Of a DNA stretch of 64,000 nt, positions 31,143 through 41,221 are shown one piece after another. Origin of the DNA: Tubulanus polymorphus (Eukaryota; Nemertea; Palaeonemertea; Tubulaniformes; Tubulanidae); NCBI RefSeq assembly GCF_964204645.1, contig NC_134026.1, forward strand, positions 18,120,650-18,184,649, written 5' to 3'. The notes beneath the pieces are model-generated. The model made no database searches. It worked only from the letters and a program-made list of their open reading frames with translations, and was not told the origin of the DNA. How positions within the stretch are numbered: position 1 is the first letter of the stretch; the number at the start of each line of letters is the position of its first letter. The position numbers and the translations under genes were made by a program.

Positions 31143-32831
31143 TTACAATCCCCCACCCCCAGTAGCAATACATGTTTCAGTCTGTTTGATCCCCGAGCCG
31201 ATACTTTGATTGCCCTCGGCCAGCACAATACCCACACCAACGATAATGTTGAATAAAATGACAAGTCCACCACAACAACAATTGAAAATATAAGCAGAAG
31301 TGCACACCGGGTCCACAATCACGATTTCGTTCTGATTCGAGGAAAATGTGGCCACATTGGCTGCCATACCTATCCATATAAACCCAGTCACAACATGCAT
31401 AACGGGAAAAACCATTGCCCACTTTTTGTAGGTGGTCAATCGTTTTTGTATCATGTACTTAACGGATCTATTCCGTTTCTTGAACTTTTTCTCGTGAGAT
31501 AGGGGATATTCGCTGGGTAAAGAGTCTAATCCCAACATTGTTTTATTGGGGATGTTTGACGACACGGTTCTAAGTGACTTTTCCATGTTCAAGTCCTCGA
31601 TTACACTTTTAGCCGTGGCTGCGTGCTCCTGTGCCGGGTGATCGGCGGTGGTTGATGTGGGTACCGCTGATGTTTGTGATTGTGTGGTATTGCGACGACG
31701 AAGAATCGTCTTGTAAAAATTATCGTACTTACGGACTCTGCTGCCCACATGGGTTGTGGCCTTGTGCAAGGGCTCATAGAGTACAGAATCTCCGATAATT
31801 TTATCAATTTTATTCATTCTGTCCAATCTTTTGCGTTGTTGAAGCGCAGAGTTCTTGCCATTGACTATCATACCTGGTGGCCTGATGGTCAATTGTTGAC
31901 TATCTTCATCTACCGCTTCATCTTCGGATGATGATATGAGCATCTTGTGTAGCAAATTTTTAGCTTTTTCGGGTCCGTGAGATGATTTTGATTTTACTAA
32001 ACGTTGTCGTTCATCGACATTGCTATCGGAATCACTTGAGTCAGAGTCCTCTGAAAATTCAACTCGTTTTTTAGATTTTTTGGCGACAGCTCGATTTGGT
32101 GGTGGTTCAGTAGTAGAGTCCAAGTCATCTACGCCTGGTGGTTTTATACCATAACGTAGCTCTCGGACTCTATCTTTCACCGAGTGTATTAAATGTTTGT
32201 GGTATGAACCCTTACCAAATCGTTTGCGATATTTTCTATTCCATTCGTCCTGATCCTTGGCTATCGTGCGCACATACTTGCATAGAACTCTTATTTTAGT
32301 AAAGAGTATTTTGCTATACATAAATATAAGTACACCAAAAACCACCATGGAAAATTGGCAAAGTTCGACAAGTGAATCTAGACACTTGATCGGGGGTATG
32401 TCCTTAATGGCCGAGTAATAGTATACCAGTCTGAAGAAAAACATAAACATTACCAATATTATGAGCACAAATAGCACACATGCCTTTTTCTGTACATAAA
32501 CCTCTTTCTCAACAAGCCCTATACTCTCAACTTGTATGTTGCAGTAAGGGTTGTGAACCAGAAACAGATCGGATTGTGGGTCTGGGTAACTGGTGGTGGT
32601 GTCTGTTGGGTATTCACCGTCACCAATGGACGCAAAATCATCTCCATAGTCTGAGGATTGGTCGCTGACGCTACCACCATCTCCATCTGCTTCTATGTCT
32701 ATAGTTTCCAACTGTTGTTCGTCCACAACAACTGTGTTACTATCCCCTAAAGTCTGTTCTCTGTCGTCCGCATTTGATGAGGGGTCGATCAACAACATTG
32801 TTAGAGACGAAAATATATTTTCAAATTCCAT
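31143..32831 (-). CDS. four-pass membrane protein with a large hydrophilic loop, 562 aa
   Basis: I use the ATG at 32831 (MEFENIFSS); the TTG four codons upstream is not needed. The first ~110 residues are acidic and polar. Two hydrophobic segments follow (VLFVLIILVMFMFFFRLVYY and FSMVVFGVLIFMYSKILF), then ~300 hydrophilic residues with basic and Ser/Asp clusters (KKSKKRVEFSEDSDSSDSD). Two more follow (WAMVFPVMHVVTGFIWIGMA and FNCCCGGLVILFNIIVGVGI) before a short Gly-rich tail. There is no signal peptide, so both ends and the loop probably face the same side. An envelope or inner-membrane virion protein is likely. Two orientations of the 20-bp element lie 64-165 bases upstream. Confidence 0.8.
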   Translation of the reverse strand: MEFENIFSSLTMLLIDPSSNADDREQTLGDSNTVVVDEQQLETIDIEADGDGGSVSDQSSDYGDDFASIGDGEYPTDTTTSYPDPQSDLFLVHNPYCNIQVESIGLVEKEVYVQKKACVLFVLIILVMFMFFFRLVYYYSAIKDIPPIKCLDSLVELCQFSMVVFGVLIFMYSKILFTKIRVLCKYVRTIAKDQDEWNRKYRKRFGKGSYHKHLIHSVKDRVRELRYGIKPPGVDDLDSTTEPPPNRAVAKKSKKRVEFSEDSDSSDSDSNVDERQRLVKSKSSHGPEKAKNLLHKMLISSSEDEAVDEDSQQLTIRPPGMIVNGKNSALQQRKRLDRMNKIDKIIGDSVLYEPLHKATTHVGSRVRKYDNFYKTILRRRNTTQSQTSAVPTSTTADHPAQEHAATAKSVIEDLNMEKSLRTVSSNIPNKTMLGLDSLPSEYPLSHEKKFKKRNRSVKYMIQKRLTTYKKWAMVFPVMHVVTGFIWIGMAANVATFSSNQNEIVIVDPVCTSAYIFNCCCGGLVILFNIIVGVGIVLAEGNQSIGSGIKQTETCIATGGGGL

Positions 32832-32894
32832 TGACAAGTCCAAATAGGAAATATTTGGTAGGGTTGTTCGCTCGCTAATGTTCGCCCAAATTTG

Positions 32895-32996
32895 CTTATT
32901 TCTCCTCTTGTAACGTGTGAGATAAAATTCTCGAACAATGACTCACTGACTTCCAGGTTACAAGAGGAGAAATAAGGTTACGAGAGGAGAAATAAG
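32895..32996. repeat. 20-bp CTTATTTCTCCTCTTGTAAC units in both orientations
   Basis: One plus-orientation copy lies at 32,895-32,914. Two contiguous reverse-complement copies lie at 32,957-32,976 and 32,977-32,996 (the second has CGAG for CAAG). The facing arrangement leaves a 42-base spacer and could form a stem. It sits just upstream of the membrane-protein gene start. Confidence 0.85.
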
Positions 32997-33143
32997 CTAC
33001 AAAGTCCCGACATAGAAAGGCAAAGCATAGACACACTATAATATAATTTTCATTTTTACACATTTATTATTGAAATATAAAAGTATAAAAGTATGTACAA
33101 GATTATTTTTACACATTTTACAATTCATGTTCACAATTTACAA

Positions 33144-35165
33144 TTACGCATTATTATTACCAACATAGTACATGGTGATCATTTCAACACTGTTGCCAAC
33201 AAACTTTTTATAATGTTCGGTTTTCATTAAAAGTGCCTTCAAGCCGATGTACGACTTGGTGATATATCCAACATTGTATCTTTGCACGATTCCAGTACGA
33301 GCACGATTAGCGGACACCCGCATGTGTTCTTCGGCTAGGCGAAGAGCAGAGAGTTTTTCCTCTTTCACTTGGGTACGCGTAAATTCATGGCGGTCATTAT
33401 ACCACTCTGGTTTAAGTCCACCATCTCGGTTAATATATCCATACTTTTCGGGCATTTGCACAAGTTCGATTGCATAGTCTAGTTTGTCCAGTGAATTTTG
33501 GATATTTGCCGCCACTGTGGTTGCCGCGTATAGTTGTTTTTCTCTATCGGTGAGAAACGACGCAACTCTTGTGAATTCCCGCCTTTCACGCACAAGTGCA
33601 TCGTATACAGCTGCTGCCTCCTCGTCGTCGCTGGCCTGGCTCTCGTTATCATCGTCAAAGACAGAATTTGTAACCTCGTCTGTCAATAACGATTGATAAA
33701 ACAGACTTTTGGATACCATACTAAGTCCAACAATGTTTATTTCACATTCGCGACGCATTAGGTCGACTTCTTCCAACAATTCAATGAGACCGTCCTCGTA
33801 GTCAATTGGATTTTTCACAACTGCCCTGTATAGCTTGATCAGTTTGTACGCGAGTAGATTGAGACAAGCACGGGTACGTTGTAGATTACGACTTGTATAT
33901 TTGCCCGGCATATGTTTAGCGGTGCTGTGTTCAAATAGTCCATTGGCTGCTGCCGTGTCATTTTGTTGTGCTGCGGGAAACGTGTGAGTGTTCTCAAACA
34001 GCAAGTACTCGCAAAGCATACGAGCCGTGGAAATCGCGTAAACTTGGAAAATTGGCACCGCTAAATCCAAGATGAGAGTTTTGAATTTTAATGGTCCCTC
34101 TGTGTTAATGTACTTGAAGATTGCTCCGTGTGTTTGCTCTACCACTTCCAATTCGTCGGTTGCTGTGAACATATACTTCACATAATCGAAGAACGTGTTG
34201 TGGAATCGTTGTGGCTCTTTTTTCAACATGAGAGCTTTAAACTTGGCGAACTCGGGCACTTGTTTAAACAATTCCAAGCGATCGACAAGTTTTAGTTCTT
34301 TCTGTTGTTCTTCTGACTCTCGGATAAACTCCTCGTCGCCCAGAGACCACGTCGTAGGCGTAATTTGTCCATTCATTAGGTTGTGTAACTTATCGGTATC
34401 AGAGTTGGTGTTATTGTATAAGAATTCGATCGCCTCAGGTATAGTAAACGTGGTCATTTTGTTGTCGGTGCTAGAACTCGCCAACCGATTCTTGAAACTT
34501 TTATTCACAAGTTTAGAATCGTAGATATTTGCATTGATATAGTCCGACACCGTTGATTGCTCAGATGTATCATCTGCTACAACTTTAGTTGAGGTTTTTT
34601 TAACCATGTCCATAAGTTTATCCAACCACATGCGATCGTCGGGTAAGTTAGCTTGTTGAGCTGGTTTGGGTACTCTATCGATATCTTGCGATTCGTCCAT
34701 GGTAGGTGTATCATTACCACCACCATCACAATTTTGTGAATCTTTGCTTGTGCAGAGTGAAGTTCGAATGCGCTTTTCTTCTTGTTGAATTCTCAATGCA
34801 GTGATCGGTGTTGGTCGATATTCATGCTGGTCGACTGATGATCTGGGTCTTTTGTTGTTGACTCTGGTGGGTACATAACTCGCTAAACCGGATAATCCTG
34901 ACAACTGCATAATTGTTGATACTGATGATGCAGGAGCTGCTGTTTGTTGTTGTTGTGAACTGTACTGGGTATATTGCTGTTCTTGTTGCTGCGGCGTCGA
35001 TTGTGATGGTCTCAATACTTGCTGAGTACTACCTACTGTAACGAGATCCGTATAACCATTGTGCTGTATCGGGGTAACTGGTTGTTGCTGAAGCTGGAGC
35101 TGCTGATCGTATTGTAAACTGTCACCAAAGCTGTAAATATTACAATCCAGTCCGGGGTACGACAT
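33144..35165 (-). CDS. hypothetical viral protein with Gln-rich N-terminus, 673 aa
   Basis: An ATG start gives MSYPGLDCNIYSFGDS. Residues ~20-85 are very rich in Gln (YDQQLQLQQQPVT, QQEQQYTQYSSQQQQ), followed by a polar stretch with a possible nuclear signal (NNKRPRSS). From about residue 215 onward the protein is helical and well ordered, with charged pairs and an acidic patch (DDDNESQASDDEEAAA). There is no membrane segment. The Gln-rich arm plus nuclear signal could suit a transcription or assembly factor, but the family is not recognised. The start faces the 900-aa gene across a gap holding several CTCACC motifs. Confidence 0.78.
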   Translation of the reverse strand: MSYPGLDCNIYSFGDSLQYDQQLQLQQQPVTPIQHNGYTDLVTVGSTQQVLRPSQSTPQQQEQQYTQYSSQQQQTAAPASSVSTIMQLSGLSGLASYVPTRVNNKRPRSSVDQHEYRPTPITALRIQQEEKRIRTSLCTSKDSQNCDGGGNDTPTMDESQDIDRVPKPAQQANLPDDRMWLDKLMDMVKKTSTKVVADDTSEQSTVSDYINANIYDSKLVNKSFKNRLASSSTDNKMTTFTIPEAIEFLYNNTNSDTDKLHNLMNGQITPTTWSLGDEEFIRESEEQQKELKLVDRLELFKQVPEFAKFKALMLKKEPQRFHNTFFDYVKYMFTATDELEVVEQTHGAIFKYINTEGPLKFKTLILDLAVPIFQVYAISTARMLCEYLLFENTHTFPAAQQNDTAAANGLFEHSTAKHMPGKYTSRNLQRTRACLNLLAYKLIKLYRAVVKNPIDYEDGLIELLEEVDLMRRECEINIVGLSMVSKSLFYQSLLTDEVTNSVFDDDNESQASDDEEAAAVYDALVRERREFTRVASFLTDREKQLYAATTVAANIQNSLDKLDYAIELVQMPEKYGYINRDGGLKPEWYNDRHEFTRTQVKEEKLSALRLAEEHMRVSANRARTGIVQRYNVGYITKSYIGLKALLMKTEHYKKFVGNSVEMITMYYVGNNNA

Positions 35166-35520
35166 TTCGTAACTTCTGGAACTTGAGAATAATTAAAAAA
35201 TTGCGTGAGATGTTGTCTGTCCGAGTAGATGAATTGAAAGTGAGAATGGTGCAATTCGTTTCATTAAAACCAAGTCCGTAAGTTAGAAAAATATTTTCTC
35301 ACCCACAGACATTCTCTGTTAACTTTACTTGTGTTACGAAAAAAGGTACCTCACCGTACATGTAATGTTAGATTGTTACATTTGGGTTACAAAAGTTTAT
35401 ACCTCACCAAACCATGTATTTAATCAGTTCGTTTTTCTCACCAGCCATCATTCCATTGGAATACTCTCATCTGAACACACACGTCCACAACCCAGCAGTT
35501 ACCCTGGCCAAGCTACAATA
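35166..35520. promoter_or_regulatory. divergent intergenic region with repeated CTCACC motifs
   Basis: TTTTCTCACCC near 35,295, two ACCTCACC copies near 35,347 and 35,401, and TTTCTCACCAGCC near 35,432 lie in this gap between two divergent genes. A plus-strand frame open from TTG at 35,329 crosses the gap, but it reads through these motifs and is unlikely to be translated. Confidence 0.5.
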
Positions 35521-38223
35521 ATGGGAAAGACTACTAGAAGTTCAAGTCGCGGAAAAAAGACCGAGTCTGCATCGCAGTCAAAAGAGCAAGATGTCGTTAA
35601 TGACAGCGGGACCAGTGGTGGTAGCCGAAAGAGAAAACGTTCTCCGTCTCCTACACATCCAACCAAGAAACACTCAAGTAGCAGCAGTAAATCAACAAGC
35701 AAAAGTTCGAAACACGAAGAGTCGTCACAATCGTCAACCCACCATCGACACAGAGATGAAAAACGTGTCCACGCTTCATCATCCAGTCAAAAAGCAGTGG
35801 ATAGTAAACCACCACCAGCAACAGAGCAGCGATTGTCTTCCGGATCTCGCGGTAAAACATCAAAGTCGAGCAGCAGTAAACGAAACGAACCTGTACCCGA
35901 GCCTGAACCTGAAACATCATCGTCAAGATCGTCCAAGTCAAAAAGTCGCAAAGTACCATATCCCGAGCCTGAATCGTCAGAGTCCGAGTCTGAGCAAGAA
36001 GCCGAGGAAGCCGACGATTCTGAAGATGAGGAGGAGGAGGATGGTGAGGGTGAATATGAACAACTACAACTTATTGAAGATCCCCAAGTGGAACTAGAAG
36101 AAGAGGCAGAAGGAGAGGAAAATGAGGCAGAAGAATCTGGTGAGGATGACGACTCTGATTCCGAAGATGATGGTGAAGAAAGCAGTGAAGGTGAACAAAG
36201 TGACCATGGAGAAGACAAAGATAAAGATGAACCACAGGCTCAAAGATACGAAGATATGGAAACCCAGGCGCCAACAGAAGAGCAGCAAAACGATACCCAG
36301 GATAATGGTGTTGACAATTTATCCAACTGTGCTGGTGCTGAAGTTGGTGATAATAACAATCAAACCACCACTGTCGTAGTTGAAGCTGTCGTGCATAGAT
36401 CGACTACACCAGAGAAAGATAGACCGGAGCGGCCAAACGAAGAGACAGTGTCCAAACCTTCCTATCGACAGAAACCGCAAAAACAAAAACCTAGCAACGA
36501 TACTATCCCGAAAGCGCCACACAATTCACCAGTCAACCAACTACCTGAAATGTCGAAAAATAAAGCACCTTCGTCTATAACGAGTACAAATATCATAGAA
36601 AATGTTTCGTTCATAAGCGCTGTTGGTGAAGCAACAACAACAACAACTCCAGTATCGTCATCTAGAAGACATTCAACACAACCCAAAGAAGAACGACCAG
36701 CTGCACCATTGGCGACAGAAACAACGGGGGCAGATCGTGATATTTTATTACAATTCGAAGAATTGCGCAAACGATGGGAGTGCATTGTCGGGTTACACGT
36801 TTCTAATCGTGATACATCGATAAAATATCAACAGGAACGAATGTTGAAGATGTTTAGTGCCCGTTTCGAATTTCTTCAACTTGCGTTTAGACATTTTAAA
36901 TTGAAACACGCAGAGGACTTGAAAAACGGTCTGTGTGGCGAAAATCCACTTACCCAAACAATCGACTTGGATTCCATACTCAACTGGTCGCATTTCTCGT
37001 CGTCAGGCTTTGGTGATACCTATCACGGCAGAGTGATACAAAATTACGAGAATCCGAAAGAAACCTATAAGGATCGTATTATCAAAATGAACAATATGTT
37101 GTCTAGCGAGGCGGCTGCTGCAAATGCTAAAAAAACATTCGAACCTGTAGTGCTAGCTAACGTGAGCAATATGTTGGACTTGGTCAATGTTCAACACTCT
37201 TACACGGATAATAAAGAAACTCGGATGAAAAAACGCCGTGACAACGACGCCTCTGCTGATATGATCACAACTCTGGCTGTTACGATGGCCACGGAGTTTA
37301 ACAAACGCAATGTGCAAAAGAAAGAAGAATCGAACGAATTGGATTTTTTAGACGGCCTGTGTCCCATGTACGGCTCCATGGGCATATTACCCACCAACTA
37401 CCCGAGTCTGATTTTCGATCGAGACACCGCCGACAAATACATCAGCCACGCTTTGTTGACTTGTCCCATCACCCCAGGCATGCACAACGGAGCCATGATG
37501 TGTTTGATTCTCGAATCGATACTGCTACACTTGAACATTTTGTTCCCAATTGAAAACGATCAAATTTGGGAGCATATCACCGGAACAACTCTAACCGAAC
37601 ATCAAACGGCTATGGCCAAGGACGATAACGATATTCATGCTGTTTTTCTTCAAATCAGTGCCATGGAGACTGCTGATCACACAATAGTCGTTATTCAACG
37701 CTGCCTGGAAGCGCTACTCAAAAACACTGGTGTAAAGTACAACACCAAGGACATTTTTGGATTTATTATGCAGAGCATCACATGCAATCGCAATCTGACT
37801 CTGATAACGGATAAATATGCCAGGTACAACAAGACGGATTATCAAATGAACTTGGATAGACTTTTGGTGTCTTTTGATTTGGTGAAAAATCATAAAGTCA
37901 GTGAATCGCTACGCGTACAAGTTGACGACAACGGCAAAATCGTTAGCATAGGTGGTAAGAATAACGCCGCCAGTAGTGATAATGCTAGCGATGGTTCTTG
38001 TGCCGTGGTTGGTGGCTGTTCGCTCGAAGCTGCCAAAATTATCGAAACCGTTCAAAAAAGATGGATGCTACCCAGCAAGAAACGATTAAAATCAGCTAGA
38101 CATAAACTGAACTTGCAACAATTGCCAGTGTTACGCACCGAAACTTGTGAATTTGTTCGCATTGAACTACCCACATACATTCAGAACTCTTATAAGCAAA
38201 TCTCTATCATGAGTGGAGTTTAA
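35521..38223 (+). CDS. viral protein with SR-like basic and acidic N-terminal half, 900 aa
   Basis: The start is the ATG at 35521 (MGKTTRSSSRGKKTES). Residues ~1-150 are Ser/Arg/Lys/His-rich (SRKRKRSPSPTHPTKKH), and ~150-250 are Glu/Asp-rich (EEADDSEDEEEEDGEGEYEQ). Residues ~250-400 are a Pro/Thr/Gln-rich linker. The last ~480 residues form a compact domain with LCPMYGSMGILPTNYPSLIF and helical segments to the C-terminus. The head resembles nucleic-acid-binding SR proteins, with phosphorylatable Ser-Arg and acidic tracts. The folded part matches nothing I know. A DNA- or RNA-binding structural role is plausible. AATAAA at 38,278-38,283. Confidence 0.82.
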   Translation: MGKTTRSSSRGKKTESASQSKEQDVVNDSGTSGGSRKRKRSPSPTHPTKKHSSSSSKSTSKSSKHEESSQSSTHHRHRDEKRVHASSSSQKAVDSKPPPATEQRLSSGSRGKTSKSSSSKRNEPVPEPEPETSSSRSSKSKSRKVPYPEPESSESESEQEAEEADDSEDEEEEDGEGEYEQLQLIEDPQVELEEEAEGEENEAEESGEDDDSDSEDDGEESSEGEQSDHGEDKDKDEPQAQRYEDMETQAPTEEQQNDTQDNGVDNLSNCAGAEVGDNNNQTTTVVVEAVVHRSTTPEKDRPERPNEETVSKPSYRQKPQKQKPSNDTIPKAPHNSPVNQLPEMSKNKAPSSITSTNIIENVSFISAVGEATTTTTPVSSSRRHSTQPKEERPAAPLATETTGADRDILLQFEELRKRWECIVGLHVSNRDTSIKYQQERMLKMFSARFEFLQLAFRHFKLKHAEDLKNGLCGENPLTQTIDLDSILNWSHFSSSGFGDTYHGRVIQNYENPKETYKDRIIKMNNMLSSEAAAANAKKTFEPVVLANVSNMLDLVNVQHSYTDNKETRMKKRRDNDASADMITTLAVTMATEFNKRNVQKKEESNELDFLDGLCPMYGSMGILPTNYPSLIFDRDTADKYISHALLTCPITPGMHNGAMMCLILESILLHLNILFPIENDQIWEHITGTTLTEHQTAMAKDDNDIHAVFLQISAMETADHTIVVIQRCLEALLKNTGVKYNTKDIFGFIMQSITCNRNLTLITDKYARYNKTDYQMNLDRLLVSFDLVKNHKVSESLRVQVDDNGKIVSIGGKNNAASSDNASDGSCAVVGGCSLEAAKIIETVQKRWMLPSKKRLKSARHKLNLQQLPVLRTETCEFVRIELPTYIQNSYKQISIMSGV

Positions 38224-38663
38224 ATTTTGTAAATGAATGTACATATATTTATGCGTGTGATTTGAATAGTTTGATGTAATAAAATCATGTAATTGTAAAT
38301 TTATTGTAATTTTTTACGTGTTGTGATTTGGTAACAATTGTCAGGAGTGAGGATTTTTTTGTATCTCAGATTTTGTATCTCGCTTTTGTAACTCAAACAA
38401 CTATATTAGACCATGACCGAACTTTAGTGATTTGTTCGCACATTCTAATCATGGAACAAGCCAGAGAACACTACCGATCATTCGTACACGAAGTCATATT
38501 GGGTGGCTCACCAGGGGCAGGTAAAACAAGCATGATTCAAAAACTGATGCCACTGCTTGACAAAACTCTTCGTGACACTCATGTAGTATTTCTCAACGGC
38601 AAGCCGTGGTCATATACTTATTAAATTTCTTCATCAAGAAGGGTAAAAACATTGGTTGGTTCA

Positions 38664-39060
38664 GAAAAATATGGACTTCTAATATTTAACTGAATTTTTA
38701 GAAAACAAGAATATATATAAAATTTTACATCAAAAATGTACTCCAAAAACGTACTAACTACTCTACTATATAATGTCGAGGGGCCCATATTTACATTTTT
38801 GTACTCTCGTTTTATTTTTTGCTCACATGTGTGTTTAGTGTGTTTATGCTATTGTAATGTCTCTCTGCTAGTAATATCTAATGATTTGTTGGCGTTTTTG
38901 CTTACATCCTCGCAGTATTTTGCTAGCGCAGCGGTTCCCCGGCACATATCGCGCTATTCGCGCTCTCAGCCCGCTTCGCCAAAGAAAAAAAGATGGACAA
39001 TGTTTTTGCGCGGAGTCATGCATTATTAGAGTTACCAGAATTTTTACAAGTCCAAATGGG
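38664..39060. other. non-coding stretch inside the broken gene
   Basis: AT-rich sequence with no gene. A short plus-strand reading (MDNVFARSHALLELPEFLQV) near 38,992 may be a fragment. I see no other signal. Confidence 0.3.
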
Positions 39061-39100
39061 CTTATTTCTCCTCTTGTATCTTTAGTTCTCCTCTTGTAAC
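39061..39100 (+). repeat. two diverged 20-bp CTTATTTCTCCTCTTGTAAC units
   Basis: Copies at 39,061-39,080 (ending TATC) and 39,081-39,100 (TTTAGTTCTCCTCTTGTAAC) are followed by CCCGGGTGAGAAATGGAGAAATAAGC, which contains a partial reverse copy and a GGTGAGAAA motif. The same unit occurs at 22,449 and 32,895. Confidence 0.75.
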
Positions 39101-39251
39101 CCGGGTGAGAAATGGAGAAATAAGCGTGTTTGGTAACAAATTCAAGAGAGATTTTTACGAACGCATGTTGTCTCGTGGTCAAGCCGATGAGCTTAAAAGG
39201 ATTTGAACGAGAATACATGCATTATTTGCATCGGGCCAACATGGTTCACTA

Positions 39252-40794
39252 TAGCCCCATCTACACTAGCGTTCGAAAATGCCGGTATTCTCTGGATCGC
39301 TATTTATAGTAACGGTATTTTCACGAGCGCGCGTCTACATTAAAGAATTTCAGTTCGATATTTTAATTATTGGTTCGGTTCGCTATTTCCATGGTCCGAC
39401 GCTCCCAATGAGACCAAAGTATTAACATCTACCCTGTTATAACGAATTATCGTTTATAACCAACTTATTTTGGGGTCCCCATTACTTCATTATAACGAGG
39501 TTCCACTGTACTTGGACAATACATAATTTGCTTCAAGTCAAATTTTCACTGTTCTCAAGCAAAAATTAGTTGTAACCCTAGTTTAACCATTGCTAGACAA
39601 TTTCATCATATACAGTAAAACCGCATCATAATTTTTGTGCTCGGAAAAAATGCTGATAAAGAGAAGAGAAATGCGGTATAAAAAAGGACGTTATATCGAG
39701 GTTCGACAGTAATCTTCTTGATGTATAGATGGCCTACTGTCATAACAATAAGAATTCCCCTTAATAAGCATCTGAGCTTGAAGTAAGATCTGAGAGAGAT
39801 TTGTCATACAGGTAAGACGACGTGAAATCTAGACTAAGGGTTAGGGTTATGAAATGACATGACAGAGACATATATCCCGAATCCACACCCTCTACTGGAT
39901 TTGTAGGCCAATGGGATTATTGTGATGGACACGTACAAAACATGATTCTCATCAACAAAGTTGGACTGTAATGTATTTCTTTACGAGGTTTAAACTTCTT
40001 TAATTGGAAAGGGCAAGGGCAGATTCATTCTAAACTCAACGACACATACAGTGGAACTTCGATCTAACCAACCCTTTTATCATGAATTATCTGATATCAA
40101 ATATTTTGTCCCAAACGATAATATTCGGATATCTATCGGTTATAACAAATTTTAAATCTTTAGTCCCTTGTGTTCGATAGATCGAGGGTCCACTTAGTAT
40201 AATATTATACTCTTAGTTTTGTCCCATTTTAAAAATCTGATATCTACTGTCCAAAACCAGATATGAAGGCCGAATATAACTAAGTCAGATATCTGACTAG
40301 GGTCCACTGCATTTAGGTTGCTATAAATTGATTGACCGTTCCTCTTCATTGAATAAAGGGTATGTTAGATCAAGGTTCCACTATGATTATATCAGAGTTC
40401 ATTTTATGACAGATTTATGTCATGGGTCCCCATGACTTCGTTGTAACGAGGTTCCACTGTACTGTTCCATACATATATTGGACAACATAAACAATTCTGG
40501 AAGCTAATAAAATCTAAAACTAAATTCTATTTTATTCAATAGACTGACAAACGAGAACTGTGCGCTGAAACACGTGCGAATAAACACAAACGACGACGTA
40601 AAAATAGCGTTCCGCTCGAGACGACGCGTCTACACAGGCAAAATACCGCCATTCAGAATAGCGGGATTATTCGGATCGGCAAATTTGGGGGTCCAAACGG
40701 TACCGGTATTTTTGGAACCGGTAATCAAAATCCCGGGATTTTGGCTTAGTATAGACGCAACAATGCCGGTATTTTCTCTAGTGTAGATGGGGTT
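39252..40794. mobile_element. non-autonomous DNA transposon, ~1.54 kb, TIR CCCCATCTACACTAG
   Basis: The left end carries CCCCATCTACACTAG (about 39,255-39,269), the right end its reverse complement CTAGTGTAGATGGGG (to 40,792). A further similar stretch (AATGCCGGTATT) sits a few bases inside each end. TA is present on both sides (39,250-39,251 and 40,795-40,796), and removing the element with one TA restores a continuous reading of the flanking gene. Inside, the phrase ATAACGAGGTTCCACTGTA occurs twice (about 39,492 and 40,443), and no transposase is seen. TIR and TA flank are typical of cut-and-paste elements; the superfamily is not assigned. Confidence 0.75.
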
Positions 40795-41101
40795 TATGGT
40801 TCTGACATGGACATGTTTAAAAAGTTAGGAGGCCGTGTGTTGCGATTCGAAGATTTGTACGAGGCGGGGCATGATGTATGCATTCGTATCGATGGCGTAC
40901 AAAAAGTTGAGAAATTAACTCCTGAATTAGCACAAGATTGATGATTTTGTAGCATTTAGATCTGCAGTGAATGGTGGACACCACCAACAATGTGACAATT
41001 TCATTGATTTATCATTTAGAATTGCAGTGAATGGTGGGCAAGTGCGGGTACTTGTTTTATTGGCTTATTTCTCACCATTTCGATTGCGATGCAGTGCATG
41101 G

Positions 41102-41141
41102 GTTACGAGAGGAGAAGTAAGGTTACGAGAGGAGAAATAAG
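41102..41141 (-). repeat. two 20-bp units in reverse orientation (GTTACGAGAGGAGAAATAAG)
   Basis: Contiguous copies at 41,102-41,121 (one base differs) and 41,122-41,141 are reverse complement of the unit at 22,449. They lie just downstream of the broken kinase-like gene and before the foldback copies. Confidence 0.8.
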
Positions 41142-41221
41142 CCAAGTTCGAACTTTTTCCAAGAGGTTAGATAACACATACTTATCTCACTCAATCACTC
41201 AGTCCAAAAAGAGTTCGTTCC

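Larger units (their letters stand above)
38451..40941 (+). pseudogene. P-loop kinase-like gene (deoxynucleoside-kinase-like) broken by insertions
   Basis: The ATG at 38451 opens a 57-residue frame with a clear Walker A loop, GGSPGAGKTS, near its N-terminus, stopping at 38624. Further coding-like pieces follow in the same strand. At about 39,126-39,245 there is KRDFYERMLSRGQADEL, with a frame change at an A4 run, then EREYMHYLHRANMVHY. At 40,797-40,941 there is FEDLYEAGHDVCIRIDG. The pattern 'YER...RG...E...YL..LH' is like the C-terminal half of deoxynucleoside kinases. A TIR transposon (39,252-40,794) separates the last two pieces, and the section 38,625-39,125 is not readable as this gene. 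The kinase identity is tentative; that the gene is dead is fairly clear. Confidence 0.5.

Noticed and set aside
35329-35520. 64-codon N-terminal extension of the 900-aa gene from a TTG
   Set aside because: Non-ATG start running through promoter-like CTCACC motifs; the ATG at 35521 begins the clear low-complexity head.
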